A stretch of DNA of 64,000 bases from Dyella telluris (GTDB taxonomy: Bacteria; Pseudomonadota; Gammaproteobacteria; Xanthomonadales; Rhodanobacteraceae). The stretch covers positions 620,001-684,000 of the forward strand of contig NZ_CP060412.1 in assembly GCF_014297575.1 (NCBI RefSeq), in the 5' to 3' direction. Under the pieces are notes generated by a model. That model was not told the DNA's origin. It did not search any database and was given only the letters and a program-made list of their open reading frames with translations. The position numbers and the translations under genes are program-made. Positions 35,540 to 44,545 of the stretch are shown piece after piece (the stretch's first letter is position 1; each line of letters opens with the position of its first letter).

Positions 35540-36352
35540 TCAGGCGTGTTCCGGACTTGCGGCCGCTTCCGCGGCCCTTGCCGCTGCCGCATTGGCCATC
35601 AAGCCACTGCGGCACGCCAGGAACCAGATGGCACCCAGCGGCAACGACAATCCGATGATCAGCGGACCATAAAAATTCCTGAAGCCGGAAGCGCCGAACA
35701 GCTGGAACGAAAGCAGCTGGAAATCAAATGCTCCCGAGGTCCAGTTGAAGCGCAGCGTGGCAAAACCGAACAGGGTGCTCGCGGCCCACAGCCATTTGCG
35801 GCGCGCAATCGGAGTACGCAGGCAAAGCACGAAGGCATAGAGGCTGAATGCCGGAATCACGATGCCGGCGATCAGTACAAGCCAGTGGGCAACCCCCTTG
35901 TCACTGAGCGTGAACGCATTCTGCTGTTCCAGCGACTGCGCCATTCGCTGCACGTGCACGCCATCGATGTGGATAGCTTCACCCTCGCCGGACAGCACCA
36001 TATTGCCCAGCACCCATCCGTCAACGAACTCATATTCATAGGTGAGGTTGTAGCGCATGGCTCCGTTGGCGTTCACCGTGTTGGTACCGACCAGCTTCAC
36101 CGTGCGCGGCGCACCGACGGGAAAATACCCCGAAATTTCCTTGAGCTTCGCATCGATGCCAGGCTCCTGCTGAAGCGAATCGCCCAGCCGGGCCTTCACG
36201 GGTGCGATATCACCTTGCCGCAGTTGATCGAGCGACGACCGCGCGATCTCCGCCGCCGGATGCGGCGTGAACTTGTCGAGCAATGCCTGCTGGCTGCACG
36301 CAGCCAGGCACAGACACACGCCTGCGATCATGAAGCGAAACAATGACGTCAT
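35540..36352 (-). CDS. Lipoprotein with C-terminal membrane segments, unknown function
   Basis: A 270-aa protein. Signal peptide II type: MTSLFRFMIAGVCLCLAAC with lipobox LAAC. A soluble region follows (about 20-150) with VVGxx-like strands and YNLTYEYEFVDGWVLGN. Three or four hydrophobic segments lie between about 155 and 255 (WLVLIAGIVIPAFSLYAFVL, WLWAASTLFGFATL, YGPLIIGLSLPLGAIWFLA). I do not recognise the family. GGGGGAAGG precedes the ATG at 36352, which excludes the longer frame. Confidence 0.65.
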   Translation of the reverse strand: MTSLFRFMIAGVCLCLAACSQQALLDKFTPHPAAEIARSSLDQLRQGDIAPVKARLGDSLQQEPGIDAKLKEISGYFPVGAPRTVKLVGTNTVNANGAMRYNLTYEYEFVDGWVLGNMVLSGEGEAIHIDGVHVQRMAQSLEQQNAFTLSDKGVAHWLVLIAGIVIPAFSLYAFVLCLRTPIARRKWLWAASTLFGFATLRFNWTSGAFDFQLLSFQLFGASGFRNFYGPLIIGLSLPLGAIWFLACRSGLMANAAAARAAEAAASPEHA

Positions 36353-36570
36353 GCCTTCCCCCTGTGAAAGACCTGCATAGCTGATTGATGGACATCGGCC
36401 GTCCATCGCAGGACCGCCGTCGAAGCCCGGGTTCTCCCGGAGCATCGTCGAGTATCGTTTGTGTGTTGGCTGACTGCCCCTGGCCCGTGGAACGCCATGG
36501 CGATCTTCGCTGTTGCGAACTTGGGTAAACCCGCCCCTCCCTCGGGCCCGCACCATCATGGCGGGATTGG

Positions 36571-36590
36571 GTCGAAAGCGGGCATCCGCA
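36571..36590. repeat. Dispersed repeat GGTCGAAAGC(A/G)GGCATCCGC
   Basis: A ~20-bp block also found at 37971-37985 (partial) and 63139-63158. Translated antisense it gives the FDPKRT-type peptide often seen in spurious ORF extensions. It is intergenic in all three places. Confidence 0.45.
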
Positions 36591-36617
36591 TTCTGGCGAA
36601 AACGGAGCCCGCCGTGA

Positions 36618-37901
36618 TCAATGTGTACTAACTGACAGGGGTCGCGTTGATGTTCGGCCCGATGCTTCGACTGACAGCAGATAACTGCCAGGGGCGAGAT
36701 ACAGAAGTGCTTTGCTCGGCTTGTCCAGCAGGATTCGATCCTCAGGGACGCTGTCTGGTTCACCCGTGCGTCGGGCGGTCACCAGACAGGGATACGCGGG
36801 GCAGTGGTGAGCAACCGCCGTGGGTTCTCTCAATCCATCCAACGAGAGCCAGTGGGCCGTGTCGCGCTCACTGGAGTACGGGGGCCTGTAGATCGACACA
36901 TCAATGGCGCCGGGGCGGGTTGAAACCGGCCGACCACCCATGAAGACCACGGCGGCGTGGTCGGAAGGCGCGCCTGCATGAGGGCCCCAAAGCTGAGGAG
37001 CCAGCCCGAGCAGGTCGGTCTGGTCAACGCTGAGCGGATCGATCTTTGTGATGCTTTTGAAAACGATGGCCATATTCGTGTCCTCCTTCGCGACGTGATC
37101 GAAGCCGGCCACCACCAGCATTTTCGCAGTAGGGTCATCCTTGTAGATGTCCGCCAGGTTCTTCGCCTCCCCGGCATCTCTTGCCTTGTCATCAGCGACG
37201 TCGAAAACATCGTAGGCGACCAGGCGAAACCCAAGCGATAGTGCCCGTCGAATCAAGGCACCGTACACGGGATCATGCGAGTAGATGCCCGTCTTGACCT
37301 GGTCGAGTACGTAGCCGCGCTGACATAGATCGCCATCTGCCAGGTTCACGCAGCCGTGCGCGTTGGATACTGCACCACGGTTGAGCGTTTCGAGTGCGAG
37401 GTACTGGAACCCTTCTGCGCGCAGCAAGGGCAACAACTCGATCGGCAGGAGCCGTGTAATGGGTGAGCCGTGGTTCTCGTTGATGAATACGGCACGACGA
37501 TCCTTCGCCATGGACGCAATCGCGGTGGCGGCATCCACGAATTGCGGCGCCATTCCCGCCTTGTCCAGCGTCGCGATCGACGCTGCACGAGAAAACACCG
37601 GGTACGTCTCTACTGCCTTGTCGTAGCGACCAGCAAATGTGTAGAAAGTCGCGACCAGCTGGCTGATCGCCATCTTTCGCCCCTTGTCCTGGGCGCTCAG
37701 CAACTCCCGGTTGCCTATCTGGATGGCTTGCGTCAGATCAGTGCCATTGATGAAAACGTTGGTCGCGCTGTGATTGAATGCCGCTGTCCCCTCGTCCCCG
37801 CCCGCGATGTAAGCGATATCACCACTCACCGCCGCGAAAGCGATGCACAGGCCCGCGATGACTGCGATGGATCGAATGCCGACGTGGAGACTTGCACGCA
37901 T
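36618..37901 (-). CDS. Exported EreA/ChaN-like superfamily protein, unknown function
   Basis: A 427-aa protein with an N-terminal signal or anchor segment (SIAVIAGLCIAFAAVSGDIAY). The core (about 130-310) has INENHGSPITR, LLRAEGFQYLALETL, YDVFDVADDKARDAGEAKNL and AGFDHVAKED, resembling the Glu-His spacing of erythromycin-esterase/ChaN/Tiki proteins. The C-terminal ~90 residues form a separate, probably beta-rich domain. GGGGGAG precedes the ATG at 37901; the longer frame runs into a dispersed repeat and is rejected. The family call is tentative. Confidence 0.55.
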   Translation of the reverse strand: MRASLHVGIRSIAVIAGLCIAFAAVSGDIAYIAGGDEGTAAFNHSATNVFINGTDLTQAIQIGNRELLSAQDKGRKMAISQLVATFYTFAGRYDKAVETYPVFSRAASIATLDKAGMAPQFVDAATAIASMAKDRRAVFINENHGSPITRLLPIELLPLLRAEGFQYLALETLNRGAVSNAHGCVNLADGDLCQRGYVLDQVKTGIYSHDPVYGALIRRALSLGFRLVAYDVFDVADDKARDAGEAKNLADIYKDDPTAKMLVVAGFDHVAKEDTNMAIVFKSITKIDPLSVDQTDLLGLAPQLWGPHAGAPSDHAAVVFMGGRPVSTRPGAIDVSIYRPPYSSERDTAHWLSLDGLREPTAVAHHCPAYPCLVTARRTGEPDSVPEDRILLDKPSKALLYLAPGSYLLSVEASGRTSTRPLSVSTH

Positions 37902-37970
37902 CGATGACTCCCCCCGAGCCCCTGATTGTCCAAACAGGCTATGTGGTTGTGCTCTGACCGACGTGCGCTT

Positions 37971-37985
37971 TGGGTCGAAAGCAGA
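37971..37985. repeat. Partial copy of the GGTCGAAAGC repeat
   Basis: The copy runs through GGTCGAAAGCAGAC and abuts the stop codon of the small secreted ORF at 37988. Confidence 0.4.
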
Positions 37986-37987
37986 CC

Positions 37988-38293
37988 TCAACGAACTCCA
38001 CCAACAACGTTCCTGACGTCCCGTTGGGTGCTGTGATCTGGGAACGCTTGCGGCGGATCATACGAAACCCGGAACGGATCGGCAGCACGACAGGTCTGCA
38101 CGAACCACGGCTGCTGTCGTATTCCGTGGTTGCCGGAAAGTACCTGTCCCACCTGCCCAAGGGCGGCGGGACAGTAGGGGCCGGGCTCCGCCCGATCATC
38201 GCCCCCGCTTTCGGCGAACGGGCCGGCACCTCGCGCCAGGCCGGGAACGACCATGGCGACCATCGACAAGGTGGCGATCGGGTGGATGCGCAT
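37988..38293 (-). CDS. Small secreted hypothetical protein
   Basis: A 101-aa frame with a plausible signal peptide (MRIHPIATLSMVAMVVPGLARG) and a mature part with two Cys residues (YCPAAL, VQTCRAADP) that could form a disulphide. AAGGGCGGG precedes the ATG at 38293. The C-terminus ends in the GGTCGAAAGC repeat, so the original 3' end may have been altered. I recognise no family. Confidence 0.45.
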   Translation of the reverse strand: MRIHPIATLSMVAMVVPGLARGAGPFAESGGDDRAEPGPYCPAALGQVGQVLSGNHGIRQQPWFVQTCRAADPFRVSYDPPQAFPDHSTQRDVRNVVGGVR

Positions 38294-38440
38294 TTGCCCG
38301 CCCTTCGACCATTGACGGAACCGCCCGCTTCGGGCCGGACGCCCCCAACACATCCGTGACGCGCCTTCAGCCGACGGGGCCATATCGCAGGAATACCCCA
38401 GCCGCTCCTGGCGCCTCGCAAGAATATGCGCAAGCCGGCC

Positions 38441-38470
38441 CTTCGCTATATAGTCGACTACATAGCGAAG
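38441..38470. promoter_or_regulatory. ModE-type operator upstream of a TonB receptor
   Basis: A 30-bp palindrome with one mismatched pair: outer arms CTTCGCTAT (38441-38449) and ATAGCGAAG (38462-38470) around TAGTCGACTA. It matches the known ModE box layout (CGnTATAT ... GTCG ... TACATAnCG, as in the E. coli modA operator). It ends 66 bp before the receptor ATG, and modE itself is the next gene after the receptor. Confidence 0.85.
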
Positions 38471-38536
38471 GTAAGAGGCTGCGCCAGGCCATTGGCGCGA
38501 AAGAAAACGCTTCCTCGACACAAGGATTTGCCCCTT

Positions 38537-40996
38537 ATGCGTCGTGCCGCCCTGTTCAGTGCCCTGCTTGCCTGCCTGACCCACCTTGCCCCCGCCGCGA
38601 CGGCGGCCGATGCACCCGCACCCCACAGCGACAAGAGCGAAGCCGCCACGCTGGACAAGGTGACGGTGACCGCGCGCCAGCGCGAGGAGGAGTTGCAGAA
38701 GGTCCCGGTGGCCGTTTCAGTGGTGAGCGGTGAATGGCTGGATCGCTCGTACACGGTCAACACGCAGCAACTGAGCCTGCTGGTGCCCTCGCTGTATTAC
38801 AACTCCGCCAACCCGCGTAACACCGCCTACACCATACGTGGCCTGGGCTCGAACACGTTGTCGGTCAGCGCGGCGAACGATGGCATCGAGCCCGGCGTGG
38901 GCTTTTATGTGGACGGCGTCTATCACGGTCGCCCGGCCACGGCGGCCTTCGATTTCACCGACATCGAACGCATCGAAGTGCTGCGCGGGCCGCAAGGCAC
39001 GCTGTTCGGCAAGAACACCACGGCGGGCGCGATCAACATCACCAGCCGGGAACCCACCTTCGTGCCGGAGGGCAGCGGAGAAATCTCCCTCGCCGAGAAC
39101 GGCTACGTGCAGGCGAAGGCGAACGTGTCGGGCCCGCTGAGCGATTCGGTGGCCGGCCGCTTTGCCGCCCAGTACACCGAACGTGACGGCGTGCTGCACA
39201 ACGTCACCACCGGCAAGGACGAGAACGGGCTCAACAATTACGCCCTGCGCGGCCAGCTGCTGTACAAGCCGGCCGACGATATCAACGTGCGCCTGATCGC
39301 CGACGTTTCCAACCTCGATGCCGACTGCTGCACGCAGAACTATCTGCGCGTGGGCACCAGTCTACGAAGTGCGGCACGTCAGTTCGCAGGGCTGTCCGCG
39401 AACCTGCCCAAGCATGGCTTTCCGGCTTACCTTCCGCCCAGCCGCAACGTCTACGACCGGCTTACCGACATCGACGCGCCCTTGCACGTCGACACGCAGG
39501 ATGGCGGCGTGTCACTCAATGCCGACTGGAATGTCGGCGCCGTCACGCTGACCTCGATCACCGCCTGGCGCTACTGGAAATGGGATGTCGCCAACGATCG
39601 CGACTACATCGGTGTACCCATCCAGACGGTTCAGCGCATACCCTCCCGGCAGGATCAGTACAGCCAGGAGTTTCGTGCCGCATCGAACGGTGACGGGCCT
39701 TTCAGTTACGTCGGCGGCTTGTATTTCTTCACCCAGGAAATCAACGGCAGCCCGATCAGCATCTATGGCCCGGCTGCCACCTATTGGTTGATCAGCCCCA
39801 CCAATTTCCCTGGCATGCCGGACAACCTTGCCGACGGCTATGGCCAATATGGCCATTCGCATTTCGAGGTGAAGAGCTACGCGGCCTTTGGCGAAGCCAA
39901 TTACCACATCACCGATCGCCTGACCGCTACGCTGGGCCTGCGCTACACCTACGAAGACAAGAACGGCACCTATGCCACCACGGTCTCCGGCGGCTTGCCG
40001 ACCACACCGGGCACGTTGCAGGACAACGCGAAGCTCTCGCTGTTTCGTCCGCAGAGTTATTCCGCATCGGACAGTGGCGGCAACGTGTCCGGTCGCACCA
40101 ATCTGGCCTATCAGTTCACGGACCGGTTGATGGCGTACATCAGTTACGCGCGCGGCTACAAATCAGGCGGCCTCAACATGTCGGGCCTGCCGCTTGACGC
40201 GTCCAACAACCCTGCGCTCGGCACGGCCGTGATCAAGGATGAAACGAACAAGACGTGGGAAGCCGGCCTGAAATCGTCGTGGTGGAACGGCCGCGCCACC
40301 TTGAACCTCGCCGCGTATCACACGGTGGTCGACAACTATCAGGCCAACATCAGCTCCAGCGTCGAGACGGCGGCACTGCGCACCTATCCCGCCAACATCC
40401 CCGAGGTCACGGTCAAAGGCCTGGAGGCGGACTTCGCGGCGCAGGTCACCACCGGTCTGGTGGTGCACGCGTCGCTGGCCTATGCCGATGGCAAGTACAC
40501 CGACTATCCGCTGGGGCCGTGCCCGCTCGAATGGCAGAACACCAATGCCGCCGGTGGCTGCCAGCCACTCAAGCCGCCGGCGTCCCTCGCGAACAAGACC
40601 TCCAACCCGCGCGGCAACCCGAACGTACCGGGCGCTTATGTGCTTACCGGGCTGCCGCTGGCCGGCCTTTCCAAATGGGCGGGAACACTGGGCCTGGACT
40701 ACACATTGCCAGCAGGTAGCGGCGCATTTCTCTTTCATGCCGACGTGAGTTCGCGCAGCGGCTACAACAGCGATACCTCCAACTCCATCTACACCGAGAT
40801 CGCCGGCTACACGGTCACCAACGCGAGCGTGGGCTATCGCTTCAACGATCACTGGGAAGTGGATGTGTTCGCGCGCAACCTGTTCGACAGGAACTACATC
40901 ACGGCACTCACGATCCAGACCGGCAATTCCGGCCTGATTCTTGGCCAGCCCAGCGATCCGCGCATGGTCGGCGTTACCGTTCGCGCCAGCTTCTGA
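38537..40996 (+). CDS. TonB-dependent receptor, probably ModE-regulated (molybdenum/tungsten-related)
   Basis: An 819-aa outer-membrane receptor. Signal peptide (MRRAALFSALLACLTHLAPAATAA, split by convention), TonB box ATLDKVTVTA, and plug domain with VPVAVSVVSGEWLD, YTIRGLGSN, GFYVDGVYHGRP and IERIEVLRGPQGTLFGKNTT. The barrel ends in a terminal aromatic residue (VTVRASF). It belongs to the iron-complex-like receptor type, unlike the two long carbohydrate receptors here. A ModE-type operator lies directly upstream and modE is convergent 20 bp downstream. The substrate inferred from context is a molybdenum or tungsten species; siderophore uptake cannot be excluded. AAGGA lies upstream of the chosen ATG. 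Confidence 0.88.
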   Translation: MRRAALFSALLACLTHLAPAATAADAPAPHSDKSEAATLDKVTVTARQREEELQKVPVAVSVVSGEWLDRSYTVNTQQLSLLVPSLYYNSANPRNTAYTIRGLGSNTLSVSAANDGIEPGVGFYVDGVYHGRPATAAFDFTDIERIEVLRGPQGTLFGKNTTAGAINITSREPTFVPEGSGEISLAENGYVQAKANVSGPLSDSVAGRFAAQYTERDGVLHNVTTGKDENGLNNYALRGQLLYKPADDINVRLIADVSNLDADCCTQNYLRVGTSLRSAARQFAGLSANLPKHGFPAYLPPSRNVYDRLTDIDAPLHVDTQDGGVSLNADWNVGAVTLTSITAWRYWKWDVANDRDYIGVPIQTVQRIPSRQDQYSQEFRAASNGDGPFSYVGGLYFFTQEINGSPISIYGPAATYWLISPTNFPGMPDNLADGYGQYGHSHFEVKSYAAFGEANYHITDRLTATLGLRYTYEDKNGTYATTVSGGLPTTPGTLQDNAKLSLFRPQSYSASDSGGNVSGRTNLAYQFTDRLMAYISYARGYKSGGLNMSGLPLDASNNPALGTAVIKDETNKTWEAGLKSSWWNGRATLNLAAYHTVVDNYQANISSSVETAALRTYPANIPEVTVKGLEADFAAQVTTGLVVHASLAYADGKYTDYPLGPCPLEWQNTNAAGGCQPLKPPASLANKTSNPRGNPNVPGAYVLTGLPLAGLSKWAGTLGLDYTLPAGSGAFLFHADVSSRSGYNSDTSNSIYTEIAGYTVTNASVGYRFNDHWEVDVFARNLFDRNYITALTIQTGNSGLILGQPSDPRMVGVTVRASF

Positions 40997-41016
40997 GCTG
41001 GCGCGCGGTTACACAC

Positions 41017-41811
41017 TCAATCGAGCGTGCCCAGGATGATGCTCGATGCCTTGACGATGGCCACCACATCCAGCCCTTCGCGCAGGCCCAGTGCCTCCAG
41101 GCTGCCGAGGGTGATCACGGACACCATGACGCTGCCGCCCGCCAGTTGAATGCCGACCTCCGCGTTGACGGAGCCCTTCTGGATGGTCGACACCACACCC
41201 TTCAACTGGTTACGTGCCGAAAGCTGCATGGGGCCATCGGGAATGGCGATGATCACCGAGGAAGCCTTGATCAAGGCAAATGCGCTTTTGCCGGGAGCCA
41301 GGCCCAGGCTTCGGGTGCTCTCGCGCGTGATGGTGGCCACCAGGCGCTGTCCGCCCTGCAGCTCAAGTTGTACGACGTCATTGACGGCGCCTGCCTCGAC
41401 GGAGGCCACCACGCCGGCCAGCTGGTTTCGTGCACTGGTTTTCATCAGGAATCGCCTCACCAGGTCGATGTCGGAATGCGGGTTTTCAGCAAAGGCGCCC
41501 AGCTGTTCGACGAACCGCTGGTGCAGCGTTTCCATGTGTCCAAACACTTCGATCAGCCGCCGCGCACGATCGGTAAGCGTCGCGCCACCGCCGCTGCGTC
41601 CACCCACCGTACGGATGACCAGCGGCTCATCGGCCAGATTGTTCATGGCATCGACGGCTTCCCAGGCGCCCTTGTAACTCAGGCCCACGGCCCTGGCAGC
41701 GGCAGCAATGGAGCCCAGTTCGCCAATGCTGGCAAGCAAGGCAATCCGGTCACGGCCGGCAAAGCTCCGCCCGCTTGCTTCCAGTCCAAGGCTGCCTTTG
41801 AGGTTCAGCAT
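41017..41811 (-). CDS. modE: Molybdate-responsive regulator ModE
   Basis: A 264-aa protein, the length of E. coli ModE. The N-terminal LysR-like winged helix (about 15-115) has GSIAAAARAVGLSYKGAWEAVDAMN and the SGGGATLTDRARRLIEVF wing. Two tandem Mop/TOBE molybdate-binding repeats follow (about 125-190 and 197-262), both starting SARNQL-GVV. With molybdate bound, ModE binds operators such as the one at 38441. No modABC genes are in the window. It is convergent with the TonB receptor. Confidence 0.93.
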   Translation of the reverse strand: MLNLKGSLGLEASGRSFAGRDRIALLASIGELGSIAAAARAVGLSYKGAWEAVDAMNNLADEPLVIRTVGGRSGGGATLTDRARRLIEVFGHMETLHQRFVEQLGAFAENPHSDIDLVRRFLMKTSARNQLAGVVASVEAGAVNDVVQLELQGGQRLVATITRESTRSLGLAPGKSAFALIKASSVIIAIPDGPMQLSARNQLKGVVSTIQKGSVNAEVGIQLAGGSVMVSVITLGSLEALGLREGLDVVAIVKASSIILGTLD

Positions 41812-41934
41812 GCGCGGGGTTCCAGACGGCCATCGCGGGAAATCAGCTTATCCGGGGGGTATGGAACCGGCGAGGCGCGCTCGCGTCAAGTAGTCGCCCG
41901 CCATGGTGTCAGCGCAGGGGCCACGGCGCCCCGT

Positions 41935-42414
41935 CTACGCCTGTTCCGCAGCAAGACGCTCCAGAAAGTCCTGCTTGCCCAATGCACTTTCCAGGCGCCA
42001 CAGCGACTCGTAGATCTCCGCGTCGGCCTCGCGCATCAGCCGGCGATAGGCGGCCTCGAACATCGGGCGTACATCCAGCAATCGTTGCGCCTGCCCTTTG
42101 CCCTTCGCCGTGAGTTTCACGATGGTACGGCGACCGTCCTTGGGATCGGAGCGCGTATCGACCAGTCCCAGCGCGCGAAGCTGCTTCACCGCCTTGATGA
42201 CGAACGGATGGGATTGGCCCACGGCCGCGGCAATATCGGTCACCGCCTGCGGCCCCTGCTCAAACAACAGATGCACGGTGGATACCAGGCGCGGTGGCAC
42301 GAGGATGCCCAACTCGGGAAATACCTCGTCGCATGCATCGCTGAAGCGGTTGGCCAGCCGCCGGAGAATGTGCGGAAGAAAGATCAGGCCCTGCGAGTTG
42401 ATGAAGTCGGTCAT
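41935..42414 (-). CDS. MarR-family transcriptional regulator
   Basis: A 159-aa winged-helix protein. The recognition region is VTDIAAAVGQSHPFVIKAVKQL and the wing is DTRSDPKDGRRTIVKLTAKGK. It is divergent from the M13 peptidase gene across an 88-bp region that contains a perfect long inverted repeat, so it probably controls that gene and itself. Confidence 0.88.
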   Translation of the reverse strand: MTDFINSQGLIFLPHILRRLANRFSDACDEVFPELGILVPPRLVSTVHLLFEQGPQAVTDIAAAVGQSHPFVIKAVKQLRALGLVDTRSDPKDGRRTIVKLTAKGKGQAQRLLDVRPMFEAAYRRLMREADAEIYESLWRLESALGKQDFLERLAAEQA

Positions 42415-42450
42415 GCCGGGAATTTATCTGGAAACGAATCGCCTTGCACC

Positions 42451-42488
42451 CATTTATGTCACATGTTACGTTTCGCGTGACATAAATG
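42451..42488. promoter_or_regulatory. Perfect 12-bp inverted repeat between marR and the M13 peptidase gene
   Basis: CATTTATGTCAC (42451-42462) and GTGACATAAATG (42477-42488) are exact inverted repeats separated by 14 bp, in the 88-bp divergent region. This is a strong candidate operator for the adjacent MarR protein, covering both promoters. Confidence 0.65.
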
Positions 42489-42502
42489 GACAGGGGTAGG
42501 GA

Positions 42503-44545
42503 ATGCGCCGGCTTTTGCTCCGCTCCACCCGGCTTCGCGCTACCGCGCTTGCCGCCATGGCCATGGCGGCCGCCACCTGCGCCTCCGCCCTGCCCGTCTC
42601 GGGTATTTCATCCATGGATCTGGACCGCTCCGTGCGGCCACAGGACGACTTCTACCAGTTCGCCGTGGGCGGGTGGATCAAACGAGTCAAAGGCCCGGCC
42701 TACATGCCCGGCTGGAGCGCCGGCCGCGAGCTTCAGCTCAGTGTCTACCAGGCGCTGGACAGCGATGTACAACGCATCGCGACACTGCCCGGCGCCACGC
42801 CCAACGAACACAAGCTGTCGGACATCTACACCAGCTACATGGATGTCGCGCACATCGATGCGGAAGGGCTGCGGCCGCTCGCCCCTTATTTCGAGCAACT
42901 GGATCGAATGACCACGCCCGGTGACATCACCGCTGCCGTGGCGATGCTTTCCGCGCAAGGGCTGGATATCGGCATCGGCACCTGGGTACATCCCGACGAC
43001 GAAGACCCCAGCCAATACGTCGCCGACTTCGTGCAGTCCGACCTTGGCCTGCCAGAGCGCGATTACTACCTGAGCAACGAGCCTCGCCTTGCCACGGTGC
43101 GCGATGCCTACCAGCAGCACATCGAGCGCGTGCTGACGCTTTCCGGGCGTGCGGATGCCCCCGCCATGGCCAAGGCTATCGTTGCACTGGAGACGCGCCT
43201 GGCCAGCGCGCAATGGACGCAGGTGGCCACGCGTGTGCCCGGCGCCACCTCGCACCGCTGCACGCGCACACAGCTGTCGACGATGTCGCCGGGACTGGAC
43301 CTCTCCCGGTTCGCGCAAGGCATCGGCATTCCGTCCGCCACGGATCGGTTCAACGTGAGTCAGCCGGACTATGTCGCCACCTACGGCCAGCTCCTGACCG
43401 AAGTCCCGGCACCGGTATGGCGGGCTTACCTGCGACTGCGCCTGAGCGACCATCTCGCACGCTTCCTGCCCCAACCTTACCGGGAAGAAGCCGACCGCTT
43501 CTTCAGCGGCACCGTGTACGGCGCCACGGCCAGCCGACCGCGCTGGCTGCGCGCCATGGGCGTGCTCGAGGACAGCATGGGCGACGCGCTCGGCCAGCTT
43601 TACGTACAACGTCATTTTCCCGCGGAGGCTCAAGCGCGTGCGCGAACCGTGCTGGACAACGTGATCGCTGCATTCCGCCAGCGCATCGAAGCCTCCGACT
43701 GGCTGAGCGCCACCGGCAAGCAAGGCGCGCTGTCCAAGCTCGATCACCTGGTGATACGCATGGGCGCTCCCGATCGCATACGCGATTACTCGTCACTGGT
43801 CACCCATCCCGACGATGCCGTCGGCAACTGGATGCGGGCGCGAACACTGCTGGCGCGATACGAAATCGACAAACTGAGCCGCCCCGTGGACCGCAATGAA
43901 TGGACCATGTCGCCGCAATCGGTGAATGGCTACTACTCGGTCAGCCGCAACCAGGTGGTGCTGCCGGCCGCGCTGCTGCAGGCGCCCTACTTCCAGGCGG
44001 ACGCGGATGATGCCGTCAACTACGGTGGACTGGGCTTCTTCATCGCGCACGAACTGAGTCATGCCTTCGACCGCGCCGGTAGCCAGTACGACGGGTTCGG
44101 CAAGCGCGTGGAGTGGATGACCGCGCAAGATCGCGCCGAATTCGAACGCCGCACGCACGCGCTTGTCGCCCAGTACAGCCGGTACGAAGTGGCACCCGGT
44201 GACCATCTGGATGGCGAACTCACCATTGGCGAAAACATCGCCGACAATGCCGGCCTGGCGATTGCCTACGCTGCCTACCAGCGCGCACTCGCGCACCGTG
44301 CGGCCCCCATCCTCGATGGCTTCACCGGCGACCAGCGCTTCTATCTTGGCTTTGCACGGATCTGGGCATCCGAGCCGATCAACACGCCGACGGGCATCAC
44401 CCAGGCCCTGGCCGACACCCATGCGCCGGATCGTTACCGCGTGCTTGGCGCCGTGGCGAACCAGGATGCGTTCTATCGCGCATTCAAGGTCGGCGAAGGT
44501 GACGCGATGTTCCTTTCACCCGCGCAACGCACGCACCTCTGGTAG
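42503..44545 (+). CDS. Exported M13-family metallopeptidase (PepO/neprilysin-like)
   Basis: A 680-aa zinc endopeptidase with signal peptide (ends CASALPVSG). The zinc motif HExxH is HELSH (His516, Glu517, His520); the third ligand and catalytic partner are in GENIADNAG (Glu577, Asp581). The DDFYQFAVGGWI block at the N-terminus and the terminal Trp are family hallmarks. The substrate motif NGYYSVSRN replaces the usual NAYY. It cleaves small peptides in the periplasm. AGGGGTAGGGA precedes the ATG. The TAG stop is formed by the first bases of the adjoining REP array. Confidence 0.93.
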   Translation: MRRLLLRSTRLRATALAAMAMAAATCASALPVSGISSMDLDRSVRPQDDFYQFAVGGWIKRVKGPAYMPGWSAGRELQLSVYQALDSDVQRIATLPGATPNEHKLSDIYTSYMDVAHIDAEGLRPLAPYFEQLDRMTTPGDITAAVAMLSAQGLDIGIGTWVHPDDEDPSQYVADFVQSDLGLPERDYYLSNEPRLATVRDAYQQHIERVLTLSGRADAPAMAKAIVALETRLASAQWTQVATRVPGATSHRCTRTQLSTMSPGLDLSRFAQGIGIPSATDRFNVSQPDYVATYGQLLTEVPAPVWRAYLRLRLSDHLARFLPQPYREEADRFFSGTVYGATASRPRWLRAMGVLEDSMGDALGQLYVQRHFPAEAQARARTVLDNVIAAFRQRIEASDWLSATGKQGALSKLDHLVIRMGAPDRIRDYSSLVTHPDDAVGNWMRARTLLARYEIDKLSRPVDRNEWTMSPQSVNGYYSVSRNQVVLPAALLQAPYFQADADDAVNYGGLGFFIAHELSHAFDRAGSQYDGFGKRVEWMTAQDRAEFERRTHALVAQYSRYEVAPGDHLDGELTIGENIADNAGLAIAYAAYQRALAHRAAPILDGFTGDQRFYLGFARIWASEPINTPTGITQALADTHAPDRYRVLGAVANQDAFYRAFKVGEGDAMFLSPAQRTHLW

